Assembly (NCBI RefSeq): GCF_014649015.1
Contig: NZ_BMSF01000004.1
Coordinates: forward strand, 124,001-188,000
Reading direction: 5' to 3'
Origin: Streptomyces narbonensis
GTDB lineage: Bacteria; Actinomycetota; Actinomycetes; Streptomycetales; Streptomycetaceae
Length of the DNA stretch: 64,000 bases
Shown here one piece after another: positions 14,796-23,717 of this stretch; the stretch's first letter is position 1, and every line of letters begins with the position of its first letter. The translations under genes were made by a program, and so were the position numbers. Below the pieces are notes generated by a model. That model made no database searches. It was not told the DNA's origin and worked only from the letters and a program-made list of their open reading frames with translations.

Positions 14796-15839
14796 ATGAC
14801 CCGCCGCACCCGCCGTACCTCGCGCGGCCTGGTCGCCGCGGCCGCCGTCGCCGGCACGGCCGCCGCCGCCCTGCTCCCGTCCACGGGGGCCGTCGCGGCC
14901 GCGCTGCCGCAGGCCCGGGTCTTCATGGTGAACCCGGTGCAGTCCTCCGGCGACCAGTCCCTCGCGGACCACAAGGACGCGGCGAGCGACGTGCCCGCCT
15001 CCGCCTACGCCACCGTCACGCTCCGGAACCTCGACGCGAGCGGCGGTCTGTCCGGGAAGTGGGCGGTCGTCCGCTCCGAGACGGGCAAGCCGGCCAAGGT
15101 CGCCGACGCCTCCTCGTACGACCGCTCCCAGGACCAGTTCGAGCAGGTCATGGCGTACTTCTGGGTCAACGAGGCGCAGGAGTACCTCCAGGGCCTCGGC
15201 TTCGGCACCGAGCTGCCCGGGGCGAACGACCGGGTGCAGCCGGTCCGGCTCAACCAGTGGGGCGCCGACAACTCCTTCTTCACCGACAAGAAGGACGAGA
15301 TCCGCTTCGGCAAGGGCGGCGTCGACGACGCCGAGGACGCGGACGTCATCGTCCACGAGTACGGCCACGCCGTGCACGACGCCCAGGTCCCCGGCTTCGG
15401 CACGAACGCCGAGTCCGGCGCGATCGGCGAGGCCTTCGGCGACTACCTCGCCGTCGCGGTCGGCACTCACGCGGCCGCGAAGTACGGCTGGCCGCTGAAG
15501 GCCGACGCGGCCTGCGTGGCCGACTGGGACGCGACCGGCTACAGCGAGGCGCCGCACTGCCTGCGCCGGATCGACGGGACGAAGACGTACGCGGAGCGCG
15601 AGGGCGAGGTCCACGCCGACGGCGAGATCTGGTCGCGGGCGCTCCTCGACATCCGCACCTCGCTCGGCGCCCGGACCGCCGACCGGATCATCGTCAACGC
15701 CCAGTTCGGCTTCGCCGCCGACACGAGCTTCGAGGCCGCGGCGAAGACGACGATCGCGACGGCGGAGCGGATGTACGGCAAGGGCGCGGCGGACGCGGTA
15801 CGGAACGCCTTCCGGGCGCGCGCGATCCCGGGGGTCTGA
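14796..15839 (+). CDS. Secreted zinc metallopeptidase (gluzincin type)
   Basis: This is a 347-residue exported protein. It has a twin-Arg-rich n-region and an Ala-rich core cleaved near VAAA (residues 1-36). The mature protein has the zinc motif VIVHEYGHAVHD (HEYGH near 187-191) and a third ligand Glu near 212 in ESGAIGEAFGDY, the order of fungalysin/thermolysin-like gluzincins. ATG 14796 has AGGAGG seven bases upstream; an in-frame ATG at 14790 is too close. It probably degrades extracellular protein. No propeptide is obvious. Confidence 0.83.
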   Translation: MTRRTRRTSRGLVAAAAVAGTAAAALLPSTGAVAAALPQARVFMVNPVQSSGDQSLADHKDAASDVPASAYATVTLRNLDASGGLSGKWAVVRSETGKPAKVADASSYDRSQDQFEQVMAYFWVNEAQEYLQGLGFGTELPGANDRVQPVRLNQWGADNSFFTDKKDEIRFGKGGVDDAEDADVIVHEYGHAVHDAQVPGFGTNAESGAIGEAFGDYLAVAVGTHAAAKYGWPLKADAACVADWDATGYSEAPHCLRRIDGTKTYAEREGEVHADGEIWSRALLDIRTSLGARTADRIIVNAQFGFAADTSFEAAAKTTIATAERMYGKGAADAVRNAFRARAIPGV

Positions 15840-15946
15840 TCCCGGACGTCTGATCCCGGACGTCTTTTTCCCGGGTAGTCGGCGTGAACCCGGGTCGGGT
15901 ATTCGGCGCGCCCCCGGACGCCTGTTCCCGGGCGTCCGGACACGCC
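15839..15946. other. Intergenic with short direct repeats
   Basis: Direct copies of a 'GATCCCGGACGTCT' sequence follow the metallopeptidase stop, and CCCGGG-containing inverted repeats fill the rest. It probably terminates the convergent metallopeptidase and TetR operon transcripts. Confidence 0.4.
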
Positions 15947-16546
15947 CTACTCGCTCAGCGCCTCGTTCACCAGCCGCGCCCACTGGGCCACCACCCGTTC
16001 CCGGCGGGCGCGGTCGTCCGTCAGGAGGGTGGCGAGGCCCAGGCCGCGGGCCATGTCCAGCAAGCCCTGGACCGTCTCGCGGACGCCCGGGCGGGACTCG
16101 TCGGCGCCCAGGACCTCGACGGCGATCCGGTGGGACTCCCGGCCGACCCGGGCCTCCAGTTCGGTGACCCGCTCCCGGAGCTGGGCCTCGTCGGAGGCCG
16201 CGACCCAGAGGTGGAGCGCGGCCCGGAAGAGGGGCCCGGTGAAGAGGCCGACGAGGGCCTCGACGGCCTGCTCGCGGTTGTCCGTACGGAGGGTCCGCAG
16301 GGCCTGCGAGCGTTCCTCGGCGACGTACTCGACGGCCGCCGTGAAGAGGTCCTCGCGGGTCGGGAAGTGGTGCTGGGCCGCGCCCCGGGAGACGCCGGCC
16401 CGTTCGGCGACGACGGCGACCGTGGAACCCGCCCAGCCGTGCTCGGCCAGGCAGGCCACCGCGGCCTCCAGGAGCCGCTGCCGGGTGGCGCGGCTCCTGT
16501 CCTGCTTGGGGTTCCGGTCCGGCTTGGGCGCGGTCAGAGCCGCCAT
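15947..16546 (-). CDS. TetR-family regulator of the acyl-CoA operons
   Basis: This 199-residue repressor has an N-terminal TetR helix-turn-helix (TRQRLLEAAVACLAEHGWAG, then AERAGVSRGAAQHHFPTRED) and a variable ligand domain. It is the last gene of the ligase/hydratase operon, overlapping the hydratase by 13 bases. The operators at 18928-18949 and 31044-31066 are its likely targets, with an acyl-CoA as the likely inducer. Confidence 0.9.
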   Translation of the reverse strand: MAALTAPKPDRNPKQDRSRATRQRLLEAAVACLAEHGWAGSTVAVVAERAGVSRGAAQHHFPTREDLFTAAVEYVAEERSQALRTLRTDNREQAVEALVGLFTGPLFRAALHLWVAASDEAQLRERVTELEARVGRESHRIAVEVLGADESRPGVRETVQGLLDMARGLGLATLLTDDRARRERVVAQWARLVNEALSE

Positions 16547-17256
16547 TCGGGGTCCCGTCGTTCGAGGAAGGCCGTCATCCCTTCGCGCGCCTCGGCGGAG
16601 GCGAAGAGTGTGGCCGACCTCTGCACCAGCTCCTCCGCGTCGCGTTCGAAGGTCTCCAGGACTCTAGCGGTGACCAGCCTTTTCGCCTCCCGGAGGCCCT
16701 GCGGGGAGCCCGCGCGGAGGGCGTCGAGGATGCCCGGGAGGGCCTCGGCCCCGGCCGTGACGAGGCCCATCGCGACGGCCTCCGGCACTCCGAACCGCTC
16801 CCCCGTCAGGTAGTAGCGGGCCGCCGCGCGCTGGTCGAGCTTCGGGAGGAGGGTGAGGGAGATGACGGCGGGCGCGACCCCGATGCGCACCTCGGTGAGT
16901 GCGAAGTCCGCCGTCTCCCCCGCCACCACGACGTCGCAGGCCCCGAGGAGGCCGAGTCCGCCGGCCCGGACGTGCCCGGTGACGTGGCCGACGACCGGTT
17001 TCGGCAGCTCGACGAGCTGGCGGAGCAGGTCCACGAAGGCGTACGGGCTGGGCGGGGCCTTCAGGTCGGCGCCCGCGCTGAACGTGCCGCCGGTGTGGGT
17101 GAGGACCACCGCCCGGACCGCCGGGTCCTTGCCGCAGGCGGTGAGGGCGTCGGCGAGTTCGGTGACGAGGTGGGTGGAGAGGGCGTTGCGGGTGGCCGGG
17201 GAGTCGAGGGCGAGGGTGGTGACGCCCCGCTCCTCGGTGATGTCGAGCAGGGTCAT
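16534..17256 (-). CDS. Enoyl-CoA hydratase/isomerase family protein
   Basis: This 240-residue crotonase-fold protein has the oxyanion-hole segments TFSAGADLKAPPS and GHVRAGGLGLLGACDVVVA. The usual second catalytic Glu region reads ALTEVRIGVAPAVIS. The ATG overlaps the ligase stop (ATGA). It acts with the ligase and the acyl-CoA dehydrogenase/carboxylase genes of the second operon in breaking down an acyl substrate. Confidence 0.9.
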   Translation of the reverse strand: MTLLDITEERGVTTLALDSPATRNALSTHLVTELADALTACGKDPAVRAVVLTHTGGTFSAGADLKAPPSPYAFVDLLRQLVELPKPVVGHVTGHVRAGGLGLLGACDVVVAGETADFALTEVRIGVAPAVISLTLLPKLDQRAAARYYLTGERFGVPEAVAMGLVTAGAEALPGILDALRAGSPQGLREAKRLVTARVLETFERDAEELVQRSATLFASAEAREGMTAFLERRDPEWRL

Positions 17257-18830
17257 GCGCGGTTCCTCAATTCTCGGCGGAGGATCTTGCCGGACACCGC
17301 CCGCGGGATGCTGTCGACGAACTCCACGCCGCGGACCTTCTTGTACGGGGCGACCCGGGCCGCGACGTGCGCCATGACGTCCTCGGCGGTCAGGCCAGGC
17401 GCCGAGGGCTGGCGTACGACGAAGGCCTTGGGGGTCTCGGTGCCCTCGGCGTCGGTGACGCCGATGACGGCGGCGTCGGCGACGCCTTCGTGGGTGAGGA
17501 GGAGCGCTTCGAGTTCGGCGGGGGCGACCTGGAAGCCCTTGTACTTGATGAGCTCCTTGACCCGGTCGACGACGAACAGCCAGCCGTCGGCGTCGACCCT
17601 CCCGATGTCGCCGGTGTGGACCCAGCCTTCGTCGTCGATCATGGCGGCGGTGGCGTCGGGCCGCCCCAGGTACCCCTTCATGACCTGCGGCCCCCGGATG
17701 GCGACCTCGCCGGCCTCGCCGGGCGCCGCGTCCTTCGCGGGGTCGTCGAGCGAGAGGATCCGCAGCTCGGTGGAGGGCAGCAGCTTGCCGACGGTGCCGG
17801 GCGGGGGGCTCGGGACGTCGAGCGGGGTGACGTGGGTGCCCGGGGAGAGCTCCGTCATGCCGTACGCCTGGCGGACCGGCGGCAGCCCGAGCCGGGCCGA
17901 GCAGGCCTCGGCGAGGGCCGCGTCGAGCGGGGCGGCTGAGCTGACGATGTACTTCAGGGACGACAGGTCGTAGTCGGCGACGGCCGGGTGCTTGGCCAGG
18001 GCCAGGATGATCGGCGGGGCGACGTACAGGCCGTTGATGCGGTGCTTCTGGATGGCCCCGAGGAAGGTGTCGAGGTCGAAACGGGGCAGGACGACGACGG
18101 TGGCGCCGTGGCGGAGCGGGGCGTTCATGAGAGCCGTCAAGCCGTAGATGTGAAAAAAGGGAAGTACGGCCAGAATTCGGTCACCGGGGCCCATCGGGAC
18201 CAGCGGGGCCAGCTGCGTCAGGTTGGTGGCGATCGAGGTGTGCGTGAGCATCACGCCCTTGGGGACGCCGGTGGTGCCGGAGGAGTACGGCAGGGCCGCC
18301 ACGTCCTCGTCGGGGTCGATCGGCGGCTCCGGGACGGGTCCGGTGGAGGCCAGGAAGGACTGGAGCGAGCGTATGCCCTCGCCCTCCGGGGCCTGGTCGC
18401 AGACGAATATCTCCTCGACGCCGCCTGCGAGTTCGGCCGCGGCGCGGGCCGTCGGGAGCAGCGGGGAGACGGTGACGATCCAGCGCGCGGAGGAGTCGCG
18501 GAGCTGCTTGGCGAACTCCTCGGGCGTGGCGAGCGGGTGGACGGTGGTGACGGAGGCGCCGGCGCGGGTGGCGGCGTAGAACGCGACGGGGAAGAGCACG
18601 GTGTTGGGGCTGTGCAGCGCGAGCACGTCCCCCTTCTGCACACCGGCCTCGGCGAGCCCGGCGGCGACCCGCCGGTGGAAGGCGTCGACCTGCCCGTACG
18701 TGAGGGTGAACTCCCCTGTGCCGTCGACCAGTGCGGGGGTGTCGCCCCACTCGGCCGCGCGGCCGAGCACCGCGTCGTGGATCGGCAGGGAGACGGTGGG
18801 AACGGCCTCGTACTCGCTGTGGAACACCAT
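17253..18830 (-). CDS. Acyl-CoA ligase (4-coumarate:CoA ligase-like)
   Basis: This 525-residue AMP-forming ligase has A3 motif LPYSSGTTGVPKGVMLTH, A5 QAYGMTELSPGTH, A7 GWVHTGDIGRVD and A10 PRAVSGKILRREL, in the usual order. It activates a carboxylic acid to its CoA thioester. GGGGGC lies just before ATG 18830. It is the first gene of a three-gene operon preceded by a TetR operator. The true substrate is unknown; the neighbouring AtuA and carboxylase genes point to a branched or terpenoid acid. Confidence 0.92.
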   Translation of the reverse strand: MVFHSEYEAVPTVSLPIHDAVLGRAAEWGDTPALVDGTGEFTLTYGQVDAFHRRVAAGLAEAGVQKGDVLALHSPNTVLFPVAFYAATRAGASVTTVHPLATPEEFAKQLRDSSARWIVTVSPLLPTARAAAELAGGVEEIFVCDQAPEGEGIRSLQSFLASTGPVPEPPIDPDEDVAALPYSSGTTGVPKGVMLTHTSIATNLTQLAPLVPMGPGDRILAVLPFFHIYGLTALMNAPLRHGATVVVLPRFDLDTFLGAIQKHRINGLYVAPPIILALAKHPAVADYDLSSLKYIVSSAAPLDAALAEACSARLGLPPVRQAYGMTELSPGTHVTPLDVPSPPPGTVGKLLPSTELRILSLDDPAKDAAPGEAGEVAIRGPQVMKGYLGRPDATAAMIDDEGWVHTGDIGRVDADGWLFVVDRVKELIKYKGFQVAPAELEALLLTHEGVADAAVIGVTDAEGTETPKAFVVRQPSAPGLTAEDVMAHVAARVAPYKKVRGVEFVDSIPRAVSGKILRRELRNRA

Positions 18831-18927
18831 GCAAGCCCCCTGGAGAGGTGGGAGAGGTGGAAGGTGGTCGCCAGGATCGCGCGTGTCGGTACGACTTGGG
18901 GAGACCTTGTCAGCACTCCGCCGAAAC

Positions 18928-18949
18928 AATCAAGCATGCATGCATGATT
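18928..18949. promoter_or_regulatory. TetR-type operator upstream of the ligase operon
   Basis: AATCAAGCATGC followed by ATGCATGATT, with a core AAGCA-N4-TGCAT. The same sequence family occurs at 31044-31066 upstream of the carboxylase operon, and both are preceded by ACA. It overlaps the stop codon of the upstream WYL gene. Confidence 0.7.
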
Positions 18950-19961
18950 ATTGGGAGGGGCGACGCCGGGCGGGCCCGTCCCCTCCGCCTCGGGGGGCGT
19001 CCTCGTAACGGGCGACGATCGCGGCGGCCCTCTCGCGCAGCGCCGTCCGCAACGACCGCGGGGCCAGGGCCTCCACGTCCGTGCCGAGCTGCCACAGCGC
19101 CCATTCGGCATGCCACGCGTCCTGGTAGGTCAGCTCCAGGCGCAGCCGGCCGTCCTCGTCGGGTTCCTCCGCGCGGACGGCCACCGCGGTGTCCAGCAGG
19201 TCCTCCCGGCGCGCCGGGTCGACCCGCACCAGCACGGTGATGTGACCGTCGGAGAGGAACCGCGCGGAGCGCTCCCGCCAGAGCCGGTCCAGATCGACCC
19301 CGTCCGGCCGCGCGGCAGCTTCGGGGAGCTCCTCGGCCGCCGCCACCCGCGACAGCCGGTACGTGCGGTCCTCGCCCTCCCTCGTGGCCAGCAGGTAGCC
19401 CCGCTCCCGGACGGTGACGAGACCGATCGGGTCCACCGTGCGCCAGCGCGCCGCCTCGCCCGTGGCCGCGTACCGGATGCGCAGCTTGTGCCCGGCGAGC
19501 ACGGCGCGCCGGACCTCGGTCATGACGGCGCCGGGAAGCTCGTCGGTGACCGGCCGCCGAGAGAGCAGATCGGTCTCCGGGTCGACGAGGAAGCGCTGGG
19601 CGGCGTCGCTCGCGGTGGCCAGCCGACCCTCGGGCAGCGCGTCGACGACCTTCCGTACGGCTGAGGCGAGTGCCGGGCCGAGGCCGAGCACCTGCTCACC
19701 GCGCCCGGGCCCGGCGGTCAGCAGGGCGAGGGCCTCGTCGTGGTTCAGCCCGGTGAGCTCGGTCCGGAAGCCGGGCAGCAGCGAGAAGCCCCCGTGCCGC
19801 CCGCGCTCGGCGTAGACCGGCACGCCCGCCACGGACAGCGCCTCGATGTCGCGCAGCACCGTGCGGGTGGACACCTCCAGCTCGCGGGCGAGCGTGTCCG
19901 CGGTCAGCCGGCCGTGCCGGCGCAGCAGGAGCACCAGGGAGACCAGCCGGTCGGCGCGCAT
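18948..19961 (-). CDS. WYL-domain transcriptional regulator (YafY/DeoR-like)
   Basis: This 337-residue protein has an N-terminal winged helix (MRADRLVSLVLLLRRHGRLT, then LEVSTRTVLRDIEAL) and a central WYL domain. A WCX-type C-terminus follows. The ligand is unknown. It is divergent from a RidA-family gene, a common pairing in Streptomyces. ATG 19961 begins with the canonical MRADRL. Its TAA stop lies inside the TetR operator of the next operon. Confidence 0.9.
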   Translation of the reverse strand: MRADRLVSLVLLLRRHGRLTADTLARELEVSTRTVLRDIEALSVAGVPVYAERGRHGGFSLLPGFRTELTGLNHDEALALLTAGPGRGEQVLGLGPALASAVRKVVDALPEGRLATASDAAQRFLVDPETDLLSRRPVTDELPGAVMTEVRRAVLAGHKLRIRYAATGEAARWRTVDPIGLVTVRERGYLLATREGEDRTYRLSRVAAAEELPEAAARPDGVDLDRLWRERSARFLSDGHITVLVRVDPARREDLLDTAVAVRAEEPDEDGRLRLELTYQDAWHAEWALWQLGTDVEALAPRSLRTALRERAAAIVARYEDAPRGGGDGPARRRPSQ

Positions 19962-20063
19962 GCGGGAACGCTAACGGAATACATGACGGAGGGTGTCGTG
20001 ATTCGTTGGAAGGCTCATCGCAGAAGCAAGGAACGAAGAACCGACGAACCGACTGGAGTCGAC

Positions 20064-20465
20064 ATGGCGATGGAGCGAACGGCGATCAACCCGGTGACGT
20101 GGTCCCTGGAGATGGGCTTCAACCAGGGCGAGCTCGTCTCCGGGCACACCCGGACCCTGTACGTCTCCGGGCAGACCGCGATGAGCGCCGAGGGCAAGCC
20201 GCTGCACGAGGGCGACATGGCAGCGCAGTTGGCCCTGAGCGTCGAGAACCTGGAGGCGGTGCTCGGCGAGGCGGGCATGACCCTCGCGAACCTCGTCCGT
20301 CTCAACGTCTACACGACCGACGTCGACGCGCTCTTCCCGCACTACGGCGTGCTCGCGGGCCGTCTGGGCGCCGCCGGCGTGGCTCCGGCGACCACGATGC
20401 TCGGCGTCGTCCGGCTGGCGATTCCCGGGCAGTTGGTCGAACTGGAGGGAACGGCCGTCGGCTAG
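20064..20465 (+). CDS. RidA-family protein
   Basis: This 133-residue RidA/YjgF fold protein has ALSVENLEAVLGEAGMTLANLVRLNVYTTD and a C-terminal VVRLAIPGQLVELEGTAV segment lacking the classic Arg of true RidA (IEGIARV-like region). A deaminase is therefore not certain. ATG 20064 follows GGAG; ATG 20070 is possible. It is divergent from the WYL regulator, which probably controls it. Confidence 0.87.
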   Translation: MAMERTAINPVTWSLEMGFNQGELVSGHTRTLYVSGQTAMSAEGKPLHEGDMAAQLALSVENLEAVLGEAGMTLANLVRLNVYTTDVDALFPHYGVLAGRLGAAGVAPATTMLGVVRLAIPGQLVELEGTAVG

Positions 20466-20655
20466 CGGACGAAAGTGCCGCCCGACTCCCTGACGCCCGG
20501 CCGGGCACGTGCGGCCGGGCTCACGCGAGCCGCCAGGCGCGTGCGCGGCCGGGCCCGGGAAAGGTTGTACGCGGGAGATCTTCTTTTCCGCTTCCCGCGG
20601 ACTCTAGGATCCGGACGCTCCCGATCCTCTTCTCTCGTCCGTTCCAGGAGAAACC

Positions 20656-22299
20656 TTGCTCCACACGCGCCGCCTCGCGGCCTGCGTGGCCCTCGCGCTC
20701 GGCGTGGGTCTGCTGTCCGTCGGCCCCACGTCAACGCCGGCGGACGCGGCCCCCGCCGCGACCCCCGCGAAGCCCCGCTTCGACCGGGACGGCGACGGCC
20801 GCAGTGACCGGGTCTACCGGTCGGCGACCACCGGCAAGCTGACGGTCTCCCTGTCGAAGACGGGCACCAGTGCGCCGTTCACGATCGGCAACGACGACCT
20901 CGACGGCAGCGTCGGCACGGAGATCCTGGCGGCGGACAACCTCTGGGGCACCGAGGCAACCGAACTCCTGACCCTCCGCTCCGACGGCACGCTCGTGCTG
21001 CACGCCGCCAAGAGCCCCACGGCCACCGAACCCGGCGCCGTCTGGCAGGGCTACGGCTGGCACATCTACAACAAGGTCCTCGCCCCCGGCGACCTCACCA
21101 AGGACGGCTTCCAGGACCTGCTGGCCCGGACCCCGTCCGGCACGCTCTACCTGTACGCCGGCCGCGGCACCGTCTACAACGGTGGACCGTTCAAGACCCG
21201 CGTCAAGGTCGGCGAGGGCTGGCAGGCCTACGACCAGCTCGTCGGCACCAACGACGTCGACGGCGACGCCATCGCCGACCTGGTCGCCCGGACGCCCGTC
21301 GGCGACCTCTACTTCTACAAGGGCACCGGCTCCGCCACCGTCCCGTTCAAGCCCCGTGTCAGGATCGGCGGCGGCTGGCAGGTCTACAACCAGATCATCG
21401 GCGCCGACGACCTCGACAGCGACGGCCGGGCCGACCTCCTGGCCCGCACCCCCAGCGGCTCGTTCTACCGCTACCTCTCCTCCGGTGGCGGCCGGTTCGC
21501 GACGCGGACGTACTACGGCGGCGGCGGCCAGAACCTGTCGTACTACCTCGGCCAGGGCGGTGTACCGGCCTACGGCAAGCACGGTCTGTTCGCCGTCGAC
21601 CCCGCAGGCACCGCCTACACGTACGGGACGCTCTCCAACGGCACGTTCACCGCGCGCAAGCAGTTCGGCGCGATCGGGGAGTACGCCTACCACTGGGGCA
21701 TGTCCAGCGTGCACGCGATGAACAGGAACGACCGGGCCACCCTGCTGACCGCCAACAACGCCGGCCTGTGGGGTGACGACGGCTACATGATCTCCAGCAG
21801 CCCGGCCTTCCGTGACTACGCGGCGCGGATCTCGATCGGCGACGTCACCGGGGACGGACCGACGGACGTCATCGGCCTGGACATGTGGGGCGGCGTGTTC
21901 CTCTACCCGGGTCTGAAGAACGAGACGCCGACCCGCCTCGGCGCGGGCGTGCGGATCGGCACGGGCTGGAAGGTGGACCGGATGGTCGGCGCCGGGGACG
22001 TCACCGGCGACGGACGGGCCGACCTGATCTCCCGGTACGACAACCGCCTGTACGTGCACCCGGGCACCGACTCGCCCACCGCGCCGTTCGCTCCGCGAGT
22101 CCTGATCGGCTCCGGCTGGGACGGGTACGCGCACCTGGTCGCGCCGGGCGACATGACCGGCGACGGGCGGGCCGACCTGGTCGCCGTCACGACCAGCGGC
22201 GACGTCTACCGCTACACGGCCACCGGCCTCGGCGGCGCCTCCACGTTCGCCCCGCGCGTCAAGATCGCCTCGGGCTGGAAGTACGACCACGTCAGCTGA
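20656..22299 (+). CDS. Secreted FG-GAP/VCBS-repeat protein
   Basis: This 547-residue exported protein starts with TTG 20656 (AGGAGA just upstream) and a signal peptide (RRLAACVALALGVGLLS) cleaved near ADAAPAA. The rest is tandem FG-GAP/VCBS units with Ca-binding DxDxDG-like loops (FDRDGDGRSDRVY, NDVDGDAIADLVARTP, DDLDSDGRADLLARTP, GDVTGDGPTDVIGLD, GDMTGDGRADLVAVT), enough for a seven-bladed propeller. There is no catalytic domain. It is probably an extracellular carbohydrate- or surface-binding protein. Confidence 0.88.
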   Translation: MLHTRRLAACVALALGVGLLSVGPTSTPADAAPAATPAKPRFDRDGDGRSDRVYRSATTGKLTVSLSKTGTSAPFTIGNDDLDGSVGTEILAADNLWGTEATELLTLRSDGTLVLHAAKSPTATEPGAVWQGYGWHIYNKVLAPGDLTKDGFQDLLARTPSGTLYLYAGRGTVYNGGPFKTRVKVGEGWQAYDQLVGTNDVDGDAIADLVARTPVGDLYFYKGTGSATVPFKPRVRIGGGWQVYNQIIGADDLDSDGRADLLARTPSGSFYRYLSSGGGRFATRTYYGGGGQNLSYYLGQGGVPAYGKHGLFAVDPAGTAYTYGTLSNGTFTARKQFGAIGEYAYHWGMSSVHAMNRNDRATLLTANNAGLWGDDGYMISSSPAFRDYAARISIGDVTGDGPTDVIGLDMWGGVFLYPGLKNETPTRLGAGVRIGTGWKVDRMVGAGDVTGDGRADLISRYDNRLYVHPGTDSPTAPFAPRVLIGSGWDGYAHLVAPGDMTGDGRADLVAVTTSGDVYRYTATGLGGASTFAPRVKIASGWKYDHVS

Positions 22300-22322
22300 C
22301 GTGGTCGCGGCGGGCTGCCCCG

Positions 22323-22363
22323 GTCAGTACGACCTGGGCAGCCCCGGCGTCCGGTGCGAGACG
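22323..22363 (-). pseudogene. Decayed copy of the acyl-CoA dehydrogenase 3' end
   Basis: Bases 22325-22363 match the C-terminal coding end of the acyl-CoA dehydrogenase (23719-23757) at 36 of 39 positions. On the minus strand the frame reads VSHRTPGLPRSY-stop against VSHQTLGLPKSY-stop. Beyond this the similarity fades. It is a remnant of a duplicated or displaced gene end. Confidence 0.8.
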
Positions 22364-22419
22364 TCGTCGCACGCCCTGGAGATCACTCGGGCGATCCCCC
22401 ACCGACCGCTCGCCGCACG

Positions 22420-23079
22420 TCAGTTCTCGCAGGCGACCCCGTCGCCGTCGCGGTCGAGGCGTCGGCTGTAGCCGGGCTGTCCGGCATAGATGGGGGCGGC
22501 GCCGGCGGCGCGGACTTCGGAGCAGTTGCTGTAGGAGACGGGGGCGGGGGCGTCTTCGGTGGTCTGCGTGGGCTCCGGCTCGGGCTCGGGCTCGGGCTCC
22601 CGGGTCGTGGGGGCCGGCGCGGGGGTGCGGGTGGGGGCGGACGTCCGGGGCGGGGCGGTGGTCGGCTCCGGGGTGGGCTCGGCGGCGGTGGGCGTCGGCG
22701 ACGGGGTGGGCGCCTCGGTGGTCGGCGTGGGTGCCTCGGTGGGTGCCTCGGTGGTCGGGGACGGGGACTCGGTGGTCGGGGTGGGGCTGGGCTCGGTGGG
22801 TGTCGGCGTCGCGGGGGCCGTGGCCGTCGTGGTGGGCTTCGGGTCGTCCGTGCCGTTCTGCTCAGGGTCGTCGACGGCGAGCGCGACGATGAACCAGAGG
22901 GCCGAGAGGACCGTGGCCACGATCTTGGTCCGGCTGGTCCAGCGGCTCAGCCAGGCCAGGGCTATGCCGGCCGGCGGGAAGAGCACCAACAGGGTGATGA
23001 CCAGCGCGGGATGCTGCCACCAGCGACGCGGCGGCACCCACGGGGGAGGGCTCTGGTACGGGTTGGGCTGCTGGTACAT
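22420..23079 (-). CDS. Membrane-anchored Excalibur-domain protein
   Basis: This is a 219-residue protein. It has a short cytoplasmic Pro-rich start, two hydrophobic segments (ALVITLLVLFPPAGIALAW; KIVATVLSALWFIVALAV), a long Thr/Pro/Glu-rich linker and a C-terminal Excalibur domain (NCSEVRAAGAAPIY, then DRDGDGVACEN) that binds calcium. The linker consists of PTPTTE-like repeats and is probably a cell-wall spacer. I chose ATG 23079 for its spacing from GGAG; ATG 23085 is an alternative. Confidence 0.85.
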   Translation of the reverse strand: MYQQPNPYQSPPPWVPPRRWWQHPALVITLLVLFPPAGIALAWLSRWTSRTKIVATVLSALWFIVALAVDDPEQNGTDDPKPTTTATAPATPTPTEPSPTPTTESPSPTTEAPTEAPTPTTEAPTPSPTPTAAEPTPEPTTAPPRTSAPTRTPAPAPTTREPEPEPEPEPTQTTEDAPAPVSYSNCSEVRAAGAAPIYAGQPGYSRRLDRDGDGVACEN

Positions 23080-23169
23080 GCGCATCTCTCCCCTGGCTCA
23101 TGACGCTCGGAGTGTGAGCGAAATGGAGGGATCGTACACGCGGCCTTCACAACCGGAGGCGGGATTGAC

Positions 23170-23619
23170 CTAGCTGAGACGTCGGTCCAACGCGGCCTGG
23201 CCGCGGGCCAGCCAGCGCACCGGCCAGTGCAGGAGCACGGCCAGGCACAGCAGCCAGCCGAGGGCGTGGACCGTCCAGACGCCGGCCATCGTCGGACCGC
23301 CCCAGGCCTGGTGGTAGTCGGTGTCCAGGTACCAGATCGGGTAGCCGAGGTTGCGGACCGAGTTGAACAGCGCGTACCCGACCAGGGCGAAGGCCGCCGC
23401 GTCCAGCGGCAGTCCGAGCACGGCGCGACCGAGGACCCGGCCGCCCGCAAGGCCACCGGTCGCGGTCGTGCCGCGGGTCCCGTCGTGCGCCACACGGTTC
23501 CGCAGGCGGGCGGCCCGGTCGCGCTGCCCCGTCAGGGTCAGCACGACCGCTGCCAGGCCCACCGGGAGGGCGAGGAACGCGCGGGCGGAGGTCCGGACGG
23601 TTCTGGCGATCGGGGACAT
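23170..23619 (-). CDS. Small multi-pass membrane protein
   Basis: This 149-residue protein has hydrophobic segments near residues 12-30 (FLALPVGLAAVVLTL), 66-85 (LGLPLDAAAFALVGYALF) and 115-135 (VWTVHALGWLLCLAVLLHWP). ATG 23619 follows GAGGAG. I do not recognise a functional family. It is part of the block that separates the two acyl-CoA operons. Confidence 0.7.
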   Translation of the reverse strand: MSPIARTVRTSARAFLALPVGLAAVVLTLTGQRDRAARLRNRVAHDGTRGTTATGGLAGGRVLGRAVLGLPLDAAAFALVGYALFNSVRNLGYPIWYLDTDYHQAWGGPTMAGVWTVHALGWLLCLAVLLHWPVRWLARGQAALDRRLS

Positions 23620-23717
23620 CTTCGGGCTCCTCACCCTCGCTGTGCTGACGTCCCGGACTCTCCCGCCCCCACGGCGCCGCCGGCGTCGCACCGTGGAGCC
23701 AGATACGAGGTCATACC

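Noticed and set aside
20466..20655. Possible gene between ridA-like and FG-GAP genes
   Set aside because: Only GC-rich inverted repeats and a promoter region are seen.
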